Below, one piece after another: positions 1 to 7,964 of a stretch of 64,000 nt of DNA; position 1 is the stretch's first letter, and each line of letters starts with the position of its first letter. Position numbers and translations under genes: made by a program. The notes under the pieces are model-generated. The model worked only from the letters and a program-made list of their open reading frames with translations, made no database searches and had not been told where the DNA came from. The DNA comes from Staphylococcus sp. IVB6240 (lineage in GTDB: Bacteria > Bacillota > Bacilli > Staphylococcales > Staphylococcaceae): positions 1,426,001-1,490,000 of the forward strand of contig NZ_CP094718.1 in NCBI RefSeq assembly GCF_025558425.1. The letters are read 5' to 3'.

Positions 1-493
1 TTCGTGTCTCCGGTATTAAATGAATATCAAAACTTGTTGTTCCTTTTTTGAATACTGTTAAGCTAACACCATCTACAGCAATAGCGCCTTGTGGTATCAT
101 CTGCTTCAAAATATGATCCGGTGCTTTAATCGTATAGATCCATTCATTTTGAGATTGCTTAATATTCAGGATTGTCCCTTTGTCATCAACATGTCCTTGT
201 ACAAAATGGCCCCCTAAACGACCTGTCGCTAATAAAGCACGTTCAAGATTGACCGGTTGACCTGTGGACAGTGTCCCTAAATATGTTTTATTTTCAGTAC
301 CTGTTATGACTTGAACTGTAAACGATGTAGCATCAAATCTTACAACGGTTAAACAAGTACCATTGACACTTATAGAATCACCAATATGCATATCACTTAA
401 TATTTTCTCGCATTGAATTGTTAGTTCAGTTGTGGGGTTTTGCTTTTTGATTGATTGAATGGTTCCAATTTCTTCAACGATACCTGTAAACAT
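1..493 (-). CDS. ribE: riboflavin synthase alpha subunit, 3' end missing
   Basis: Riboflavin synthase converts two 6,7-dimethyl-8-ribityllumazine molecules into riboflavin plus the pyrimidinedione in the cytoplasm. The visible 164 codons begin MFTGIVEEIG, the invariant N-terminus of the family. They contain the first lumazine-binding repeat (residues about 1-95, with DSISVNGTCLTV) and most of the second (GHFVQGHVDDKG, then VDGVSLTV). The family usually has about 200-215 residues, so roughly 40-50 codons lie beyond the left edge; there is no sign of damage. It starts 4 nt after the ribD stop, with AAAAGGAA upstream of the ATG, so it is the second gene of a rib operon that presumably continues to ribBA and ribH. 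It is controlled by the FMN riboswitch ahead of ribD. Confidence 0.95.
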   Translation of the reverse strand, partial: MFTGIVEEIGTIQSIKKQNPTTELTIQCEKILSDMHIGDSISVNGTCLTVVRFDATSFTVQVITGTENKTYLGTLSTGQPVNLERALLATGRLGGHFVQGHVDDKGTILNIKQSQNEWIYTIKAPDHILKQMIPQGAIAVDGVSLTVFKKGTTSFDIHLIPETR

Positions 494-497
494 GACA

Positions 498-1544
498 TCA
501 TTTCCTTTTCATTTGTAATTTCATGTCAGTATCTATCATTTCAGAATGGACAATTTCAAAATTTGTAAGTTGGTCAAGTGGTGTCACACCATCTGTTTGA
601 AAATATTGGTATTTCCCTCGACCACCTATTATTTTCGGGGCTAAATAAAGGATGAAGGTTGAAATAAATTCAGAAGCTAAAAATTGTGAAGTCAGCTTTG
701 GCCCAGCTTCAACTAATACACGACCAAAACCTCTTTTATATAAATCTTGTAATACACTCTTTACGTCAGTTGTTGGTAGATAAATAATTTGGACATGTGC
801 TAAAGATGTCGTCAATGCACGATTATCTGTATAAATATAGACAGGTGCAAGTTGATCATGAAATATTGCGGCATCCCAGTTAATATGACCAGAATGCGTC
901 ATGATAATACGTGCAGGATGACGTCCTTCAGGGATACGTACTGTGAGACTCGGATTATCCGCTTCTAATGTTCCGTTTCCAGTAATAATTGCATCGTGCA
1001 TATGCCGTAATTGAAAGACATCTTCTTTCACAGCTTTAGACGTAATCCACTGGCTTTCTTGATCATCCGTTGCTTGTTTGCCATCCATACTTGCACTGAC
1101 TTTCACAGTGACAATAGGGACTTCAGATGTCTTAGATGCAAAAAATGGTGCATATAAGTCTTCGGCAAGTGGGTGTGGCACATATTGCACCTCGATCCCT
1201 TTTTCTGACATCATCTCATGTCCTGTTGCTGGAAGTGTGATATCTCTCGCAGCATAAACAACTTTTTGTATGCCTGTTTCGATAATCTTTTGCGCACAGG
1301 GTGGTGTTGCACCAAAGTGTGAACATGGTTCTAATGAAACATAAATTGTTGCACCACTCACATTTTGTTCACCCGCCATATCAATTGCTTGAATTTCAGC
1401 ATGCTTGTCACCTTTTTGAAGATGCGCACCCATGCCAATAATACGACCATCTTTTACGACAACAGCACCTACTGGTGGATTAACACCTGTTTGTCCTTCT
1501 ACCATTTCAGCTAAACGAATTGCATGTTCTAAATAGTTATTTAT
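498..1544 (-). CDS. ribD: bifunctional riboflavin deaminase/reductase RibD, probable AUA start
   Basis: RibD deaminates the pyrimidine intermediate and then reduces its ribosyl side chain in riboflavin synthesis. The N-terminal deaminase has the zinc motif HAE and LEPCSHFGATPPC; the C-terminal reductase includes VKVSASMDGKQA and the closing ...VEAGPKLTSQFL region. The frame is open up to an ATG at 1658, but that extension crosses the riboswitch terminator and cannot be the normal start. A Shine-Dalgarno of ten matching bases (GAGGTGATCC, 1556-1547) leads to codon ATA at 1544, with 8 nt after GAGG. A start there gives 348 residues beginning (M)NNYLEHAIRLAEM, which from memory aligns end to end with S. 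aureus RibD. The next ATG in frame would remove half of the first helix. An AUA start is rare, so this remains an inference. Confidence 0.85.
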   Translation of the reverse strand: MNNYLEHAIRLAEMVEGQTGVNPPVGAVVVKDGRIIGMGAHLQKGDKHAEIQAIDMAGEQNVSGATIYVSLEPCSHFGATPPCAQKIIETGIQKVVYAARDITLPATGHEMMSEKGIEVQYVPHPLAEDLYAPFFASKTSEVPIVTVKVSASMDGKQATDDQESQWITSKAVKEDVFQLRHMHDAIITGNGTLEADNPSLTVRIPEGRHPARIIMTHSGHINWDAAIFHDQLAPVYIYTDNRALTTSLAHVQIIYLPTTDVKSVLQDLYKRGFGRVLVEAGPKLTSQFLASEFISTFILYLAPKIIGGRGKYQYFQTDGVTPLDQLTNFEIVHSEMIDTDMKLQMKRK

Positions 1545-1562
1545 TTGGATCACCTCAAATCT

Positions 1563-1599
1563 AAACAAAAAACCACCCGATTGTTGGTTTCGAGTGGTT
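1563..1599 (-). terminator. rho-independent terminator of the FMN riboswitch
   Basis: On the minus strand AACCACTCG (1599-1591) pairs with CGGGTGGTT (1579-1571), with one G-U pair, followed by TTTTGTTT. It lies between the FMN aptamer and the ribD Shine-Dalgarno, the position of the expression platform in a transcription-terminating riboswitch. Confidence 0.85.
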
Positions 1600-1721
1600 G
1601 GTTTTATCTTATACTGCTTAAAGTACAAAGCAGATAAATTCAGTAATTTTTCCATCACAAAATAAGCAATAGCTTTATGTTATTTTACACAAAGTATAGC
1701 ATGTCATGGTCTACTGATTAT

Positions 1722-1855
1722 TCTTCCTCCCATCCAGACTTTTACTGTCGGCTCTAGATTCTCACTAGATCAGCCATAGTCAACGTATCATCGTTCACTA
1801 CAGGTCGCAGGCTTAAATTACTGCCGGTTGGGATTTCCACCCAGCCCCGAAAGAA
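1722..1855 (-). ncRNA. FMN riboswitch (RFN element)
   Basis: The minus strand carries the RFN consensus blocks in order: TCGGGGCTGGGTGGAAAT, CCAACCGGCAGTAA, GCCTGCGACC, TAGTGAGAATCTAGA, GCCGACAGT and GTCTGGATGGGAGGAAG. Ligand binding is expected to promote the terminator at 1563-1599 and shut off ribD-ribE. It is a known class; the identification rests on sequence blocks that are near-invariant. Confidence 0.96.
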
Positions 1856-2030
1856 TATCATTATGAAATTGTTTGAGATTCAAGATACGACACAGTGGTT
1901 ATTAAAATCAATGTTTTCTTACACTTACGATATGTATCAAACAAAGCGTGAAATGTATTCAACATGGCCACTGTTCGAATATAGCTTAACGCATTTTAAG
2001 AATCTTGACAATCGATTTGCAACTAAATTT

Positions 2031-2214
2031 TATAATATAGAGGTAGTAAGAAAAGCGTTTAGAATTTGAGCAGTATCGAAGCAATGAAGTAAAATCGTTT
2101 TTTGATTTTGTCTCATTGCAACATTCTGACGAGAATGCTATTTGTCAAATACTGATATCATGAGGTTGTAAGTGGTGCGCTTTGGGCTTAAGCGGAACAC
2201 AAGCCATTTTTTTT
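2031..2214 (+). ncRNA. candidate small RNA ending in a terminator
   Basis: A plus-strand run carries an exact TTGACA (2005-2010) and an exact TATAAT (2031-2036), though with a long 20-nt spacer. It is followed by a 16-nt-arm imperfect hairpin (2081-2096 with 2104-2119), a second hairpin CATTCT-GACG-AGAATG (2122-2137), and GGCTT (2185-2189) pairing with AAGCC (2201-2205) before a run of eight T. This is the layout of a structured non-coding RNA of about 170 nt. The wide promoter spacing and short terminator stem keep confidence low. It could also be a decayed mobile element. Confidence 0.35.
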
Positions 2215-2352
2215 AATAAATTGTGGTGTTCTGTCGAAAATCTTGCGCCTTGAACAGCGACACCACAAAGTTGAAAAAAGAATATTTGGGATTCTATTGA
2301 ATATTCTGCTCCTTAAATACTGACATTTATTCACTATAATAGCCATAAACGT
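2215..2352. repeat. spacer with two inverted repeats
   Basis: Between the candidate RNA and the next gene are TTGTGGTG (2221-2228) facing CACCACAA (2261-2268), and AGAATATT (2279-2286) facing AATATTCT (2300-2307). No gene is visible. Either hairpin could help stop transcription from the flavoprotein gene on the minus strand, although no strong U-tract follows. Confidence 0.4.
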
Positions 2353-3840
2353 TTATACCGTTTCTTGGCATTGTTCTAATTCTGAATAAAGCTGTTTCAC
2401 GCTATTGACTACTTGTTGTACAATCATTGTAACCCCATTACGTTCAAAATTAACACCATTTGTCATTTGTCCAAATGCACGTAGATTTGATAAAGTTCCA
2501 TATCTTGGGCTAATTACTTCATTTGTTTCTGGCACAATTTGAATCCCTCCTGTTGGATGTGCTTGCACAATATGCTTATCTGCCATATCAAGTAACAATC
2601 CATCTGACGCATCCAATTGATCCAGTTTTGTTTTCGGCCCTGTCGCATTGATGACAACATCTACAACTGTATTATGCTGTTTATCTTCAAATGCTAATTG
2701 ATATCTTCCGTCTATATTTTCTACTTTTTCTAAACCCGAATAAATTTTAAGCTTTTTATTCTCTATTGCTTCTATAATAAACTGCGCTGTATCTCTCGGC
2801 ATGGGATTCATATTTTCTTTGAAGTAGTGATGATATCGATCTAGAAATAACATCTGATCCTCATAGGTGAAACTATTCCAAATCCAGTTCATATTGTCTT
2901 TCAGCGTCATCAAAAAGCTTTGTAAGCGGCCTAATGATTCGGCGTGAGACAAATCATAACTTAAGTCTTCTACAACATCCCCTGTTCTGCGATCCAGTAA
3001 AGATGAGAGTGGAATATCTAATAATTCACATTCCTGATGAACGAGTTCGATGGCCTTTTGTAAGGGAACGACACCCATATTTTCTGATTTTATTTCATCA
3101 AATGCTGATTTAGTTAAAAATTGTAATGTAATAGGCACCATTTCTCCCCGAACGCTTGGTAACTTTCCACCTCTACTTGCTAGTGTTAGCGATTGATTAT
3201 GATGATTTAACACATATCGAATGACATCTAAACTGGCAAGACCTGTTCCAATCACAGCAACTTTATCGTGTTCTGATACTTCATCTAATGTGTGGTTGGC
3301 TGGATAGGGTTCATGGATATAACGTGGTAATCCTTTTAACTGATATGGATCATGATATGATAGCGTTCCAATTGTAAGAAAAACATAATCATATGTAGCT
3401 GTAAACTTATCTTTTTGTCCTGCACTGACAATGATCTTTTTAGCATGAATATGTCTCGATTGCTCAACAATACCGATTTTTGTCACTTCATGAGGAATCA
3501 CACGAATATTATTATAATGATTGATATATTTATCTAAGTAACTCTTCATATAATGACCAAATACAAAACGTGGTAAATATTCTGCATCATCATAGTCAAA
3601 ATCCTTCTGCGTATCATACCACTCATGAAATTCTTTTATGTTATCTATATTGAGTGACAACATATCTGCTGGTACATTAATCAGTAAATCATCGCTATCA
3701 TTTTGGAACGGTTCCCCTTGTCCCATATTTTTTGTATTATCAAAGATGTCAATTTCCAATTGCTCAAATTTTTCGTTTTTGACAAGTTGTCTCAAAACAC
3801 TGACACCTGCCGTGCCCATCCCAATAATTGCTACTTTCAT
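2353..3840 (-). CDS. FAD/NAD(P)-binding protein of unknown substrate
   Basis: A 495-residue cytoplasmic flavoprotein. Residues 1-20 hold a Rossmann dinucleotide-binding start (VAIIGMGTAGVSVL) and a second one is at about residue 194 (VAVIGTGLASLDVI); the NATGP motif near 400 is typical of two-dinucleotide-fold oxidoreductases. It fits the FAD-NAD(P)-binding group (Pfam NAD_binding_9) found in staphylococci as a stand-alone gene. The substrate is unknown, and a monooxygenase or hydroxylase role would be a guess. The start ATG is preceded by AAGGTGATG at good spacing. It is transcribed alone, divergently from the small peptide gene at 4041. Confidence 0.75.
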   Translation of the reverse strand: MKVAIIGMGTAGVSVLRQLVKNEKFEQLEIDIFDNTKNMGQGEPFQNDSDDLLINVPADMLSLNIDNIKEFHEWYDTQKDFDYDDAEYLPRFVFGHYMKSYLDKYINHYNNIRVIPHEVTKIGIVEQSRHIHAKKIIVSAGQKDKFTATYDYVFLTIGTLSYHDPYQLKGLPRYIHEPYPANHTLDEVSEHDKVAVIGTGLASLDVIRYVLNHHNQSLTLASRGGKLPSVRGEMVPITLQFLTKSAFDEIKSENMGVVPLQKAIELVHQECELLDIPLSSLLDRRTGDVVEDLSYDLSHAESLGRLQSFLMTLKDNMNWIWNSFTYEDQMLFLDRYHHYFKENMNPMPRDTAQFIIEAIENKKLKIYSGLEKVENIDGRYQLAFEDKQHNTVVDVVINATGPKTKLDQLDASDGLLLDMADKHIVQAHPTGGIQIVPETNEVISPRYGTLSNLRAFGQMTNGVNFERNGVTMIVQQVVNSVKQLYSELEQCQETV

Positions 3841-4040
3841 ATTTCATCACCTTCAAAATTTCATTTCATTCATTTATACCCTAATTCAAACAAAATTGTA
3901 CATAACCTTTTAAATTTATTCCTTCAATATGATCATATTTGTTGTCATGTTATAATGATTAAAAGGACATCTATAAAACTTTAACCTCTATATGATTCAA
4001 ACAAATTTAAACTTAAAAATCTAAACTGCGAGGTGTTTTC

Positions 4041-4121
4041 ATGTTTAAATTTTTAATGAAAGTTGCAATTTCAACAGTCATTCTTTTTTTCACACTCGGA
4101 CGTAAAAACAAAGCACAATAA
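4041..4121 (+). CDS. 26-residue hydrophobic peptide
   Basis: A very short frame, MFKFLMKVAISTVILFFTLG followed by the basic tail RKNKAQ, has a clear Shine-Dalgarno (GAGGTG, 4030-4035) 5 nt before the ATG. A TATAAT lies about 85 nt upstream (3951-3956). Its stop codon falls within a strong hairpin that ends the message. One transmembrane helix with basic residues at both ends is the build of small membrane peptides, including type I toxins and small regulatory proteins. I do not recognise a family. Expression and function are unproven, but the compact promoter-SD-ORF-terminator layout argues that it is real. Confidence 0.5.
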   Translation: MFKFLMKVAISTVILFFTLGRKNKAQ

Positions 4122-4148
4122 AGCGTTAGTCGCTCTATTGTGCTTTGT
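4109..4148. terminator. bidirectional terminator hairpin
   Basis: AAAGCACAATA pairs perfectly with TATTGTGCTTT, extended by AGCG/CGCT, with T-rich sequence on both sides. It separates the small peptide gene (plus) from sagB (minus), which converge here. Confidence 0.8.
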
Positions 4149-4153
4149 TTATG

Positions 4154-5017
4154 TTAATAATTTTTTCCATCTTGATGTTTCGTATCGCCTTTATAAACAT
4201 ACCAGTTAAAATATTTACCTTCTGTTTTTAAATCTTTATAGAAATCAGCGATAATCGTTGCATTACTTTTTGCCCAATTGATATCTGTGGCATATTGATG
4301 TTCCCCAGGATCTTTAGGATTCCATCTCATACTATATAATGTATTTTGATCTTCATGCGATAAGTAATGGTCATGAATAAACTTCGCACCACCATCAATA
4401 GCCTTTTCAGGTGTATCCCAACCTTGTTTCTTGGCGTACTCTGCACCTGTCTTAATTGGGTCTTCATCTAAAGCACCCACACCATAAAAGTTGTAGTACT
4501 TTTTACCATCAATTTCAACACCATTAGATAATTCTGATACAACAGAACCTGTTTCTAAAAGTGCATGTGAAATGAGATAAATCTCATTCACATGTTGCTT
4601 TTTCGCGGCTTTAATAAAGTCATCTGTATGATTTAATAATGTTGGATGTTCATAAAGCATACGTTTTATTCTGTTTTTATCAATCCCTTGATATTTTGAT
4701 AAATCTAGGAATTGATATTTTTGACGCTCATCATCCATAAATACTGAACTATCCATTGCATCTTTTATCTCAGCATCTGACGCATCACGCCAGTTTGTAT
4801 TATCTTTATTTGATACTTGTTGACTTGTGTAATTATTAATCTGTTTTTTTGCGGCTTCTTCTAATGTTACATTTAATGTTTCCACTGATTCGACTTGGTC
4901 AACTGATTCAAAGAAAATCTGATCCTTTATCATATTGAAAAAAGTATAAGCTGCTAAAACAGTGATAACCAAAAGCCCCACAATCACAATGATTGAACTT
5001 TTGTTATGTTGCTTCAT
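4154..5017 (-). CDS. sagB: membrane-anchored endo-N-acetylglucosaminidase SagB
   Basis: SagB cleaves nascent peptidoglycan glycan strands on the outside of the membrane and so sets glycan chain length. The 287-residue protein has an N-terminal membrane anchor (about residues 7-27), a linker, and a GH73-type glucosaminidase domain with the motif SHALLETG (catalytic Glu about 155), then YNFYGVGALDEDP and a C-terminal WY-containing segment. The size and arrangement match S. aureus SagB. The ATG at 5017 is chosen over the in-frame GTG at 5023 because GAGG lies 7 nt before it. The gene stands alone, converging on the small peptide gene. In S. aureus the membrane protein SpdC is the known partner; it is not in this window. 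Confidence 0.85.
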   Translation of the reverse strand: MKQHNKSSIIVIVGLLVITVLAAYTFFNMIKDQIFFESVDQVESVETLNVTLEEAAKKQINNYTSQQVSNKDNTNWRDASDAEIKDAMDSSVFMDDERQKYQFLDLSKYQGIDKNRIKRMLYEHPTLLNHTDDFIKAAKKQHVNEIYLISHALLETGSVVSELSNGVEIDGKKYYNFYGVGALDEDPIKTGAEYAKKQGWDTPEKAIDGGAKFIHDHYLSHEDQNTLYSMRWNPKDPGEHQYATDINWAKSNATIIADFYKDLKTEGKYFNWYVYKGDTKHQDGKNY

Positions 5018-5121
5018 CGACACACCTCTTCAGAATGTACTTATAATGATTTCACACTCGAACTCAAATTTTACCATTATCTTATATTTTTCACAATTCT
5101 ATTTAAGTGATGTTACAGATA

Positions 5122-5168
5122 AATAAAAGAACAGTAATATCTATGTAACTTTATGCATACACTGTTCT
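5122..5168 (-). terminator. terminator after the 73-residue gene
   Basis: Minus-strand AGAACAGT and ACTGTTCT form an 8-bp stem around a 24-nt loop, followed by TTTTATTT. It lies just after the stop of the gene ending at 5192. Confidence 0.6.
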
Positions 5169-5191
5169 ATAGGATAACGGTTTTTTGTAAA

Positions 5192-5413
5192 TTACAATGG
5201 TCGTTGATAATCCATTAGAATATAACTCATCGCTTGTGAACGGCTTTTATAATAATACTTTGTCAAATCAACAGTACCTTCTACATCCCCATCACGGTAC
5301 ATCATTTCTCGTTGAATGTTATTGATCATAATAAAATCTGCATTATCACGAATCTTATCTAAATCTTCGTTGCGTGCAAAAAAGTGTACTAAGTTGAAAT
5401 GTTCGTAATCCAT
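5192..5413 (-). CDS. conserved hypothetical protein, 73 residues
   Basis: A short, charged soluble protein with the central stretch MINNIQREMMYRDGDVEGTVD and the end SRSQAMSYILMDYQRP. GGGGGAA precedes the ATG at suitable spacing, and a terminator follows. It has no signal peptide, membrane helix or recognisable catalytic motif. I have no function to offer. Its position between sagB and sigS probably recurs in staphylococci, but I cannot check this. Confidence 0.6.
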   Translation of the reverse strand: MDYEHFNLVHFFARNEDLDKIRDNADFIMINNIQREMMYRDGDVEGTVDLTKYYYKSRSQAMSYILMDYQRPL

Positions 5414-5609
5414 TACGATTCCCCCATCAATTGATATATTAAAAATAACAAATTCATTTGAAATGCATCATTTCTTACCATTTTACGCTTATTTATTGGT
5501 AATAATCAATGTTTAAAACATAAAATACCATATATCAACATATGCAACAATCTTGAACTTATGATAGAAATACTGTGACCGGTCAAAAAGATGGAAGGAG
5601 ACTCACTTT

Positions 5610-6083
5610 ATGAACTTTAATGACACTTTCGAACGCTATCACAAGTATATTCACTACTTGCTACATTCTTTTCATATTCGCTATCATTATGATGAATTTT
5701 ATCAACTTTTACTGATAAAATTATGGGAACTACATGTCTCTTTTGACGCCTCACGAGATACAAAATTTCATTCTTATATCACTTATCGCCTCAGATATTA
5801 TCTGATTGACCTCTTACGACAATCCAATCGTTCTCCTCAAATAGAATCATTAGATACCGCAGACATACCACTTCAAAAAACACATGATAACGACTTATTA
5901 TTTTCCATTCAGCAATGGGCATTAAAACTCCCTTATACACATCGTCACTGGCTTTTACTTTACTTACGTGGCTATACTCAAGTAGAAATAGCAGCACGGT
6001 TAAATCGTTCAACCTCATCTATTAAAAACTATAAAAAAGCGACCCTCAAAGCTTTACGACAATCTTACTTTACCGAATACTAG
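5610..6083 (+). CDS. sigS: ECF-type RNA polymerase sigma factor SigS
   Basis: A 157-residue sigma-70-family factor that directs RNA polymerase to its own promoters. Region 2 is seen in YDEFYQLLLIKLWE and FHSYITYRLRYYLIDLLRQ (about residues 28-75). Region 4 is the helix-turn-helix LRGYTQVEIAARLNRSTSSIKNYKKATLKALRQ (about 120-152). Length and sequence fit staphylococcal SigS, an extracytoplasmic-function sigma factor tied to stress and virulence in S. aureus. GGAAGGAG precedes the ATG. The stop codon TAG overlaps the Shine-Dalgarno of the next gene, so the two are translated together. No anti-sigma factor with membrane helices follows, unlike most ECF loci. Confidence 0.88.
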   Translation: MNFNDTFERYHKYIHYLLHSFHIRYHYDEFYQLLLIKLWELHVSFDASRDTKFHSYITYRLRYYLIDLLRQSNRSPQIESLDTADIPLQKTHDNDLLFSIQQWALKLPYTHRHWLLLYLRGYTQVEIAARLNRSTSSIKNYKKATLKALRQSYFTEY

Positions 6084-6094
6084 GAGGATACACT

Positions 6095-6535
6095 GTGCAT
6101 TCATATTCAAATATGGCTTTTGAATCATTGCTTTATATTAAAACATCACAACATTCAAATCAAAATCTAGATTTATATTTTTTAACGCATCAAACACATA
6201 CGTCTATAACACTTTCTAAACTAATAAAACACATTTTAAAATCTCACAATAAGCACGGTTACACTCAAAAAGAACTCATACATCAACATCTAGGGACACA
6301 TCATCTCACGCCAATATACATTTCCCCACGCCTTATTTTATGTCCTTTACAATCACATCGTGCGCCCATCCAATATATCATCAATATGCCCCGTGTAGTA
6401 GGCATGACTTCACAACAATCTGAAACAATCATTGTATTTAAACACAACCATCGCATTACCGTTCCTTATCCAATAGCTGTATGTTTAAAACAATGGAAAG
6501 CTGCTCAAATCCTCTCACAACTATCAGATATTTAG
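6095..6535 (+). CDS. SigS-linked protein (EcfX-like)
   Basis: A 146-residue soluble, His-rich protein starting at GTG (AGGAGG 7 nt upstream, overlapping the sigS stop). In S. aureus the gene directly after sigS has been called ecfX, and size and position agree; its role is unknown. The middle part (YISPRLILCPLQSHRAPIQYIIN) resembles the ComK family pattern of a DNA-binding competence regulator, which is a tentative impression only. No membrane helix is seen, so it is not a classical membrane anti-sigma factor. Its stop overlaps the convergent membrane-protein gene by 4 nt. Confidence 0.65.
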   Translation: MHSYSNMAFESLLYIKTSQHSNQNLDLYFLTHQTHTSITLSKLIKHILKSHNKHGYTQKELIHQHLGTHHLTPIYISPRLILCPLQSHRAPIQYIINMPRVVGMTSQQSETIIVFKHNHRITVPYPIAVCLKQWKAAQILSQLSDI

Positions 6536-6981
6536 TTTACCTTATTATATTTATATTCAACTAAACGCTTCGTAAAGAATGCATTTGCTACCTTCATCAT
6601 GACTATGGCACCTACCATTAATAATACACCACCTAATAATGCAGCAATAACTGTCAATGTTGAAAGTGATACTTGTGGATTAATAAAGTAATTTGCCGCA
6701 TTTAAACTTAGCAACATACCTGTAATTAAAACACCTAGTAAAAGGATGTTTGTAATAAACAGTCCTAATAAGGTCATGAATAAATGACTAGAATCGACAA
6801 CTTTATCCTTAAAGACATGTTCTTTTAAATAAAAACTCGCAAATCTCCCAGGTGTTTTAAATTTGTTTTGAATATCAGCAATATGTTCTTCACTCAGTAA
6901 TTCAGCAAGTTTTGATTTCTCTTTGCGATTCAAGTACCATAATTGCTTTTCCACTTTATATTTATATATCTTATGTTCCAT
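6532..6981 (-). CDS. HAAS/DUF1700-like membrane protein
   Basis: A 149-residue protein: an N-terminal charged helical domain (KQLWYLNRKEKSKLAELLSE, typical of the HAAS/DUF1700 four-helix module that binds PadR-type regulators), then two hydrophobic segments (about residues 66-90 and 103-130) and a basic C-terminus. Such proteins generally transmit envelope signals, but no PadR gene lies next to it here. AAGGAG precedes the start. The 4-nt convergent overlap with the sigS-linked gene means the two mRNAs are antisense at their 3' ends. Function unknown. Confidence 0.6.
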   Translation of the reverse strand: MEHKIYKYKVEKQLWYLNRKEKSKLAELLSEEHIADIQNKFKTPGRFASFYLKEHVFKDKVVDSSHLFMTLLGLFITNILLLGVLITGMLLSLNAANYFINPQVSLSTLTVIAALLGGVLLMVGAIVMMKVANAFFTKRLVEYKYNKVN

Positions 6982-7023
6982 TTCTTACTCCTTGTCTCTA
7001 TTCTTTAAAGTCAATCATCACAT

Positions 7024-7080
7024 AAAAAAACGGGAGCGACAAGTACCAATTTGATATTTCATAGGTACACGTCGTTCCCA
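7024..7080 (-). terminator. terminator of the transaldolase gene
   Basis: Minus-strand GGGAACGACGTGTACC pairs imperfectly with GGTACTTGTCGCTCCCG around a 17-nt loop, followed by seven T, directly after the gene ending at 7088. Confidence 0.85.
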
Positions 7081-7087
7081 TTTCAAT

Positions 7088-7798
7088 TTATAAAATACTT
7101 AAACCAGACGCTTGAATATCTTTCGCAAATCCTTTAACCGTATCAACAGATAATGATTCAATATCACGACCGATATTCGAAACTTTTTTCACGACATCAG
7201 CTGGACAAGTAATAATGTCTGCACCGATTTCGTCTGCTTGAATGACATTAAATAACTCACGGCAGCTTGCCCATAATAATTGCACGCCTTTTTTGCTGTG
7301 CGTGATGCGAACTGACTCTTTCATAAGTGGTAGAGGATCAACACCTGTATCTGCAATACGTCCTGCGAATACAGAGACATATGTTTCAACACCCTCTGTA
7401 ACTGCATCTGTAATCGCTTGTACTTGTTCGATTGTATAAACTGCAGTGACATTTAATTTAACACCTTGTGCTGATAACTTTTCAATCAATGGTAACATCG
7501 ATTCACCTTTTGTGTTAACAATTGGAATTTTAACAAAAATATTTTCACCAAATTGCTGAATCACTTTAGCTTCTTTTTCCATTGTTTCCATATCGTCACC
7601 GAAAACTTCGAATGAAATTGAAGCATCTGGAATTGCTTTGACAACATCTTGTGCGAAGGCAGTATAATCTTTAACCCCTGCTTTAGCCATTAAACTCGGG
7701 TTCGTTGTGAATCCGTCTACTTCTTTATTCTGATATGCTTGTTTCATCTGTTCGATGTCTGCACCATCAGCAAATACTTGTACTTTTAATTCAGTCAT
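7088..7798 (-). CDS. tal: transaldolase (small, FSA/TalC type)
   Basis: A 236-residue TIM-barrel enzyme of the short transaldolase/fructose-6-phosphate aldolase family, which transfers a dihydroxyacetone unit in the non-oxidative pentose phosphate pathway. The motifs are VFADGADIEQ near the N-terminus, GFTTNPSLMAKAG, FVKIPIVNTKGE (Schiff-base Lys about residue 90 by family knowledge) and VSVFAGRIADTG. The ATG at 7798 is chosen because AGGAGG lies 8 nt upstream; the frame extends nine codons further without a ribosome site. It is monocistronic with its own terminator. Confidence 0.88.
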   Translation of the reverse strand: MTELKVQVFADGADIEQMKQAYQNKEVDGFTTNPSLMAKAGVKDYTAFAQDVVKAIPDASISFEVFGDDMETMEKEAKVIQQFGENIFVKIPIVNTKGESMLPLIEKLSAQGVKLNVTAVYTIEQVQAITDAVTEGVETYVSVFAGRIADTGVDPLPLMKESVRITHSKKGVQLLWASCRELFNVIQADEIGADIITCPADVVKKVSNIGRDIESLSVDTVKGFAKDIQASGLSIL

Positions 7799-7964
7799 AA
7801 ATTTGCCTCCTAATGATTGATACATTTTATTTATTTTAGTTATAACATTTTACCTCATTAAAAGCTATTTTTAAGCTTTAATTAAATAATAAAAATACGC
7901 TAAACCTTTATTCTTAGTTCATAAATATGCTATTATTACAAGCGATCATAAAGGAGGCAGTCAC

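Noticed and set aside
1545..1658. N-terminal extension of RibD to an ATG at 1658
   Set aside because: It is encoded by the riboswitch terminator region; the extension is not part of the RibD family and no ribosome site precedes the ATG.
1863..2069. 68-codon plus-strand frame starting just after the FMN riboswitch
   Set aside because: It has no ribosome site, runs antisense through the region that must hold the rib promoter, and its sequence shows no domain.
7826..7964. Fluoride riboswitch upstream of the crcB genes
   Set aside because: I looked for the conserved crcB-motif blocks before the operon and did not find them.
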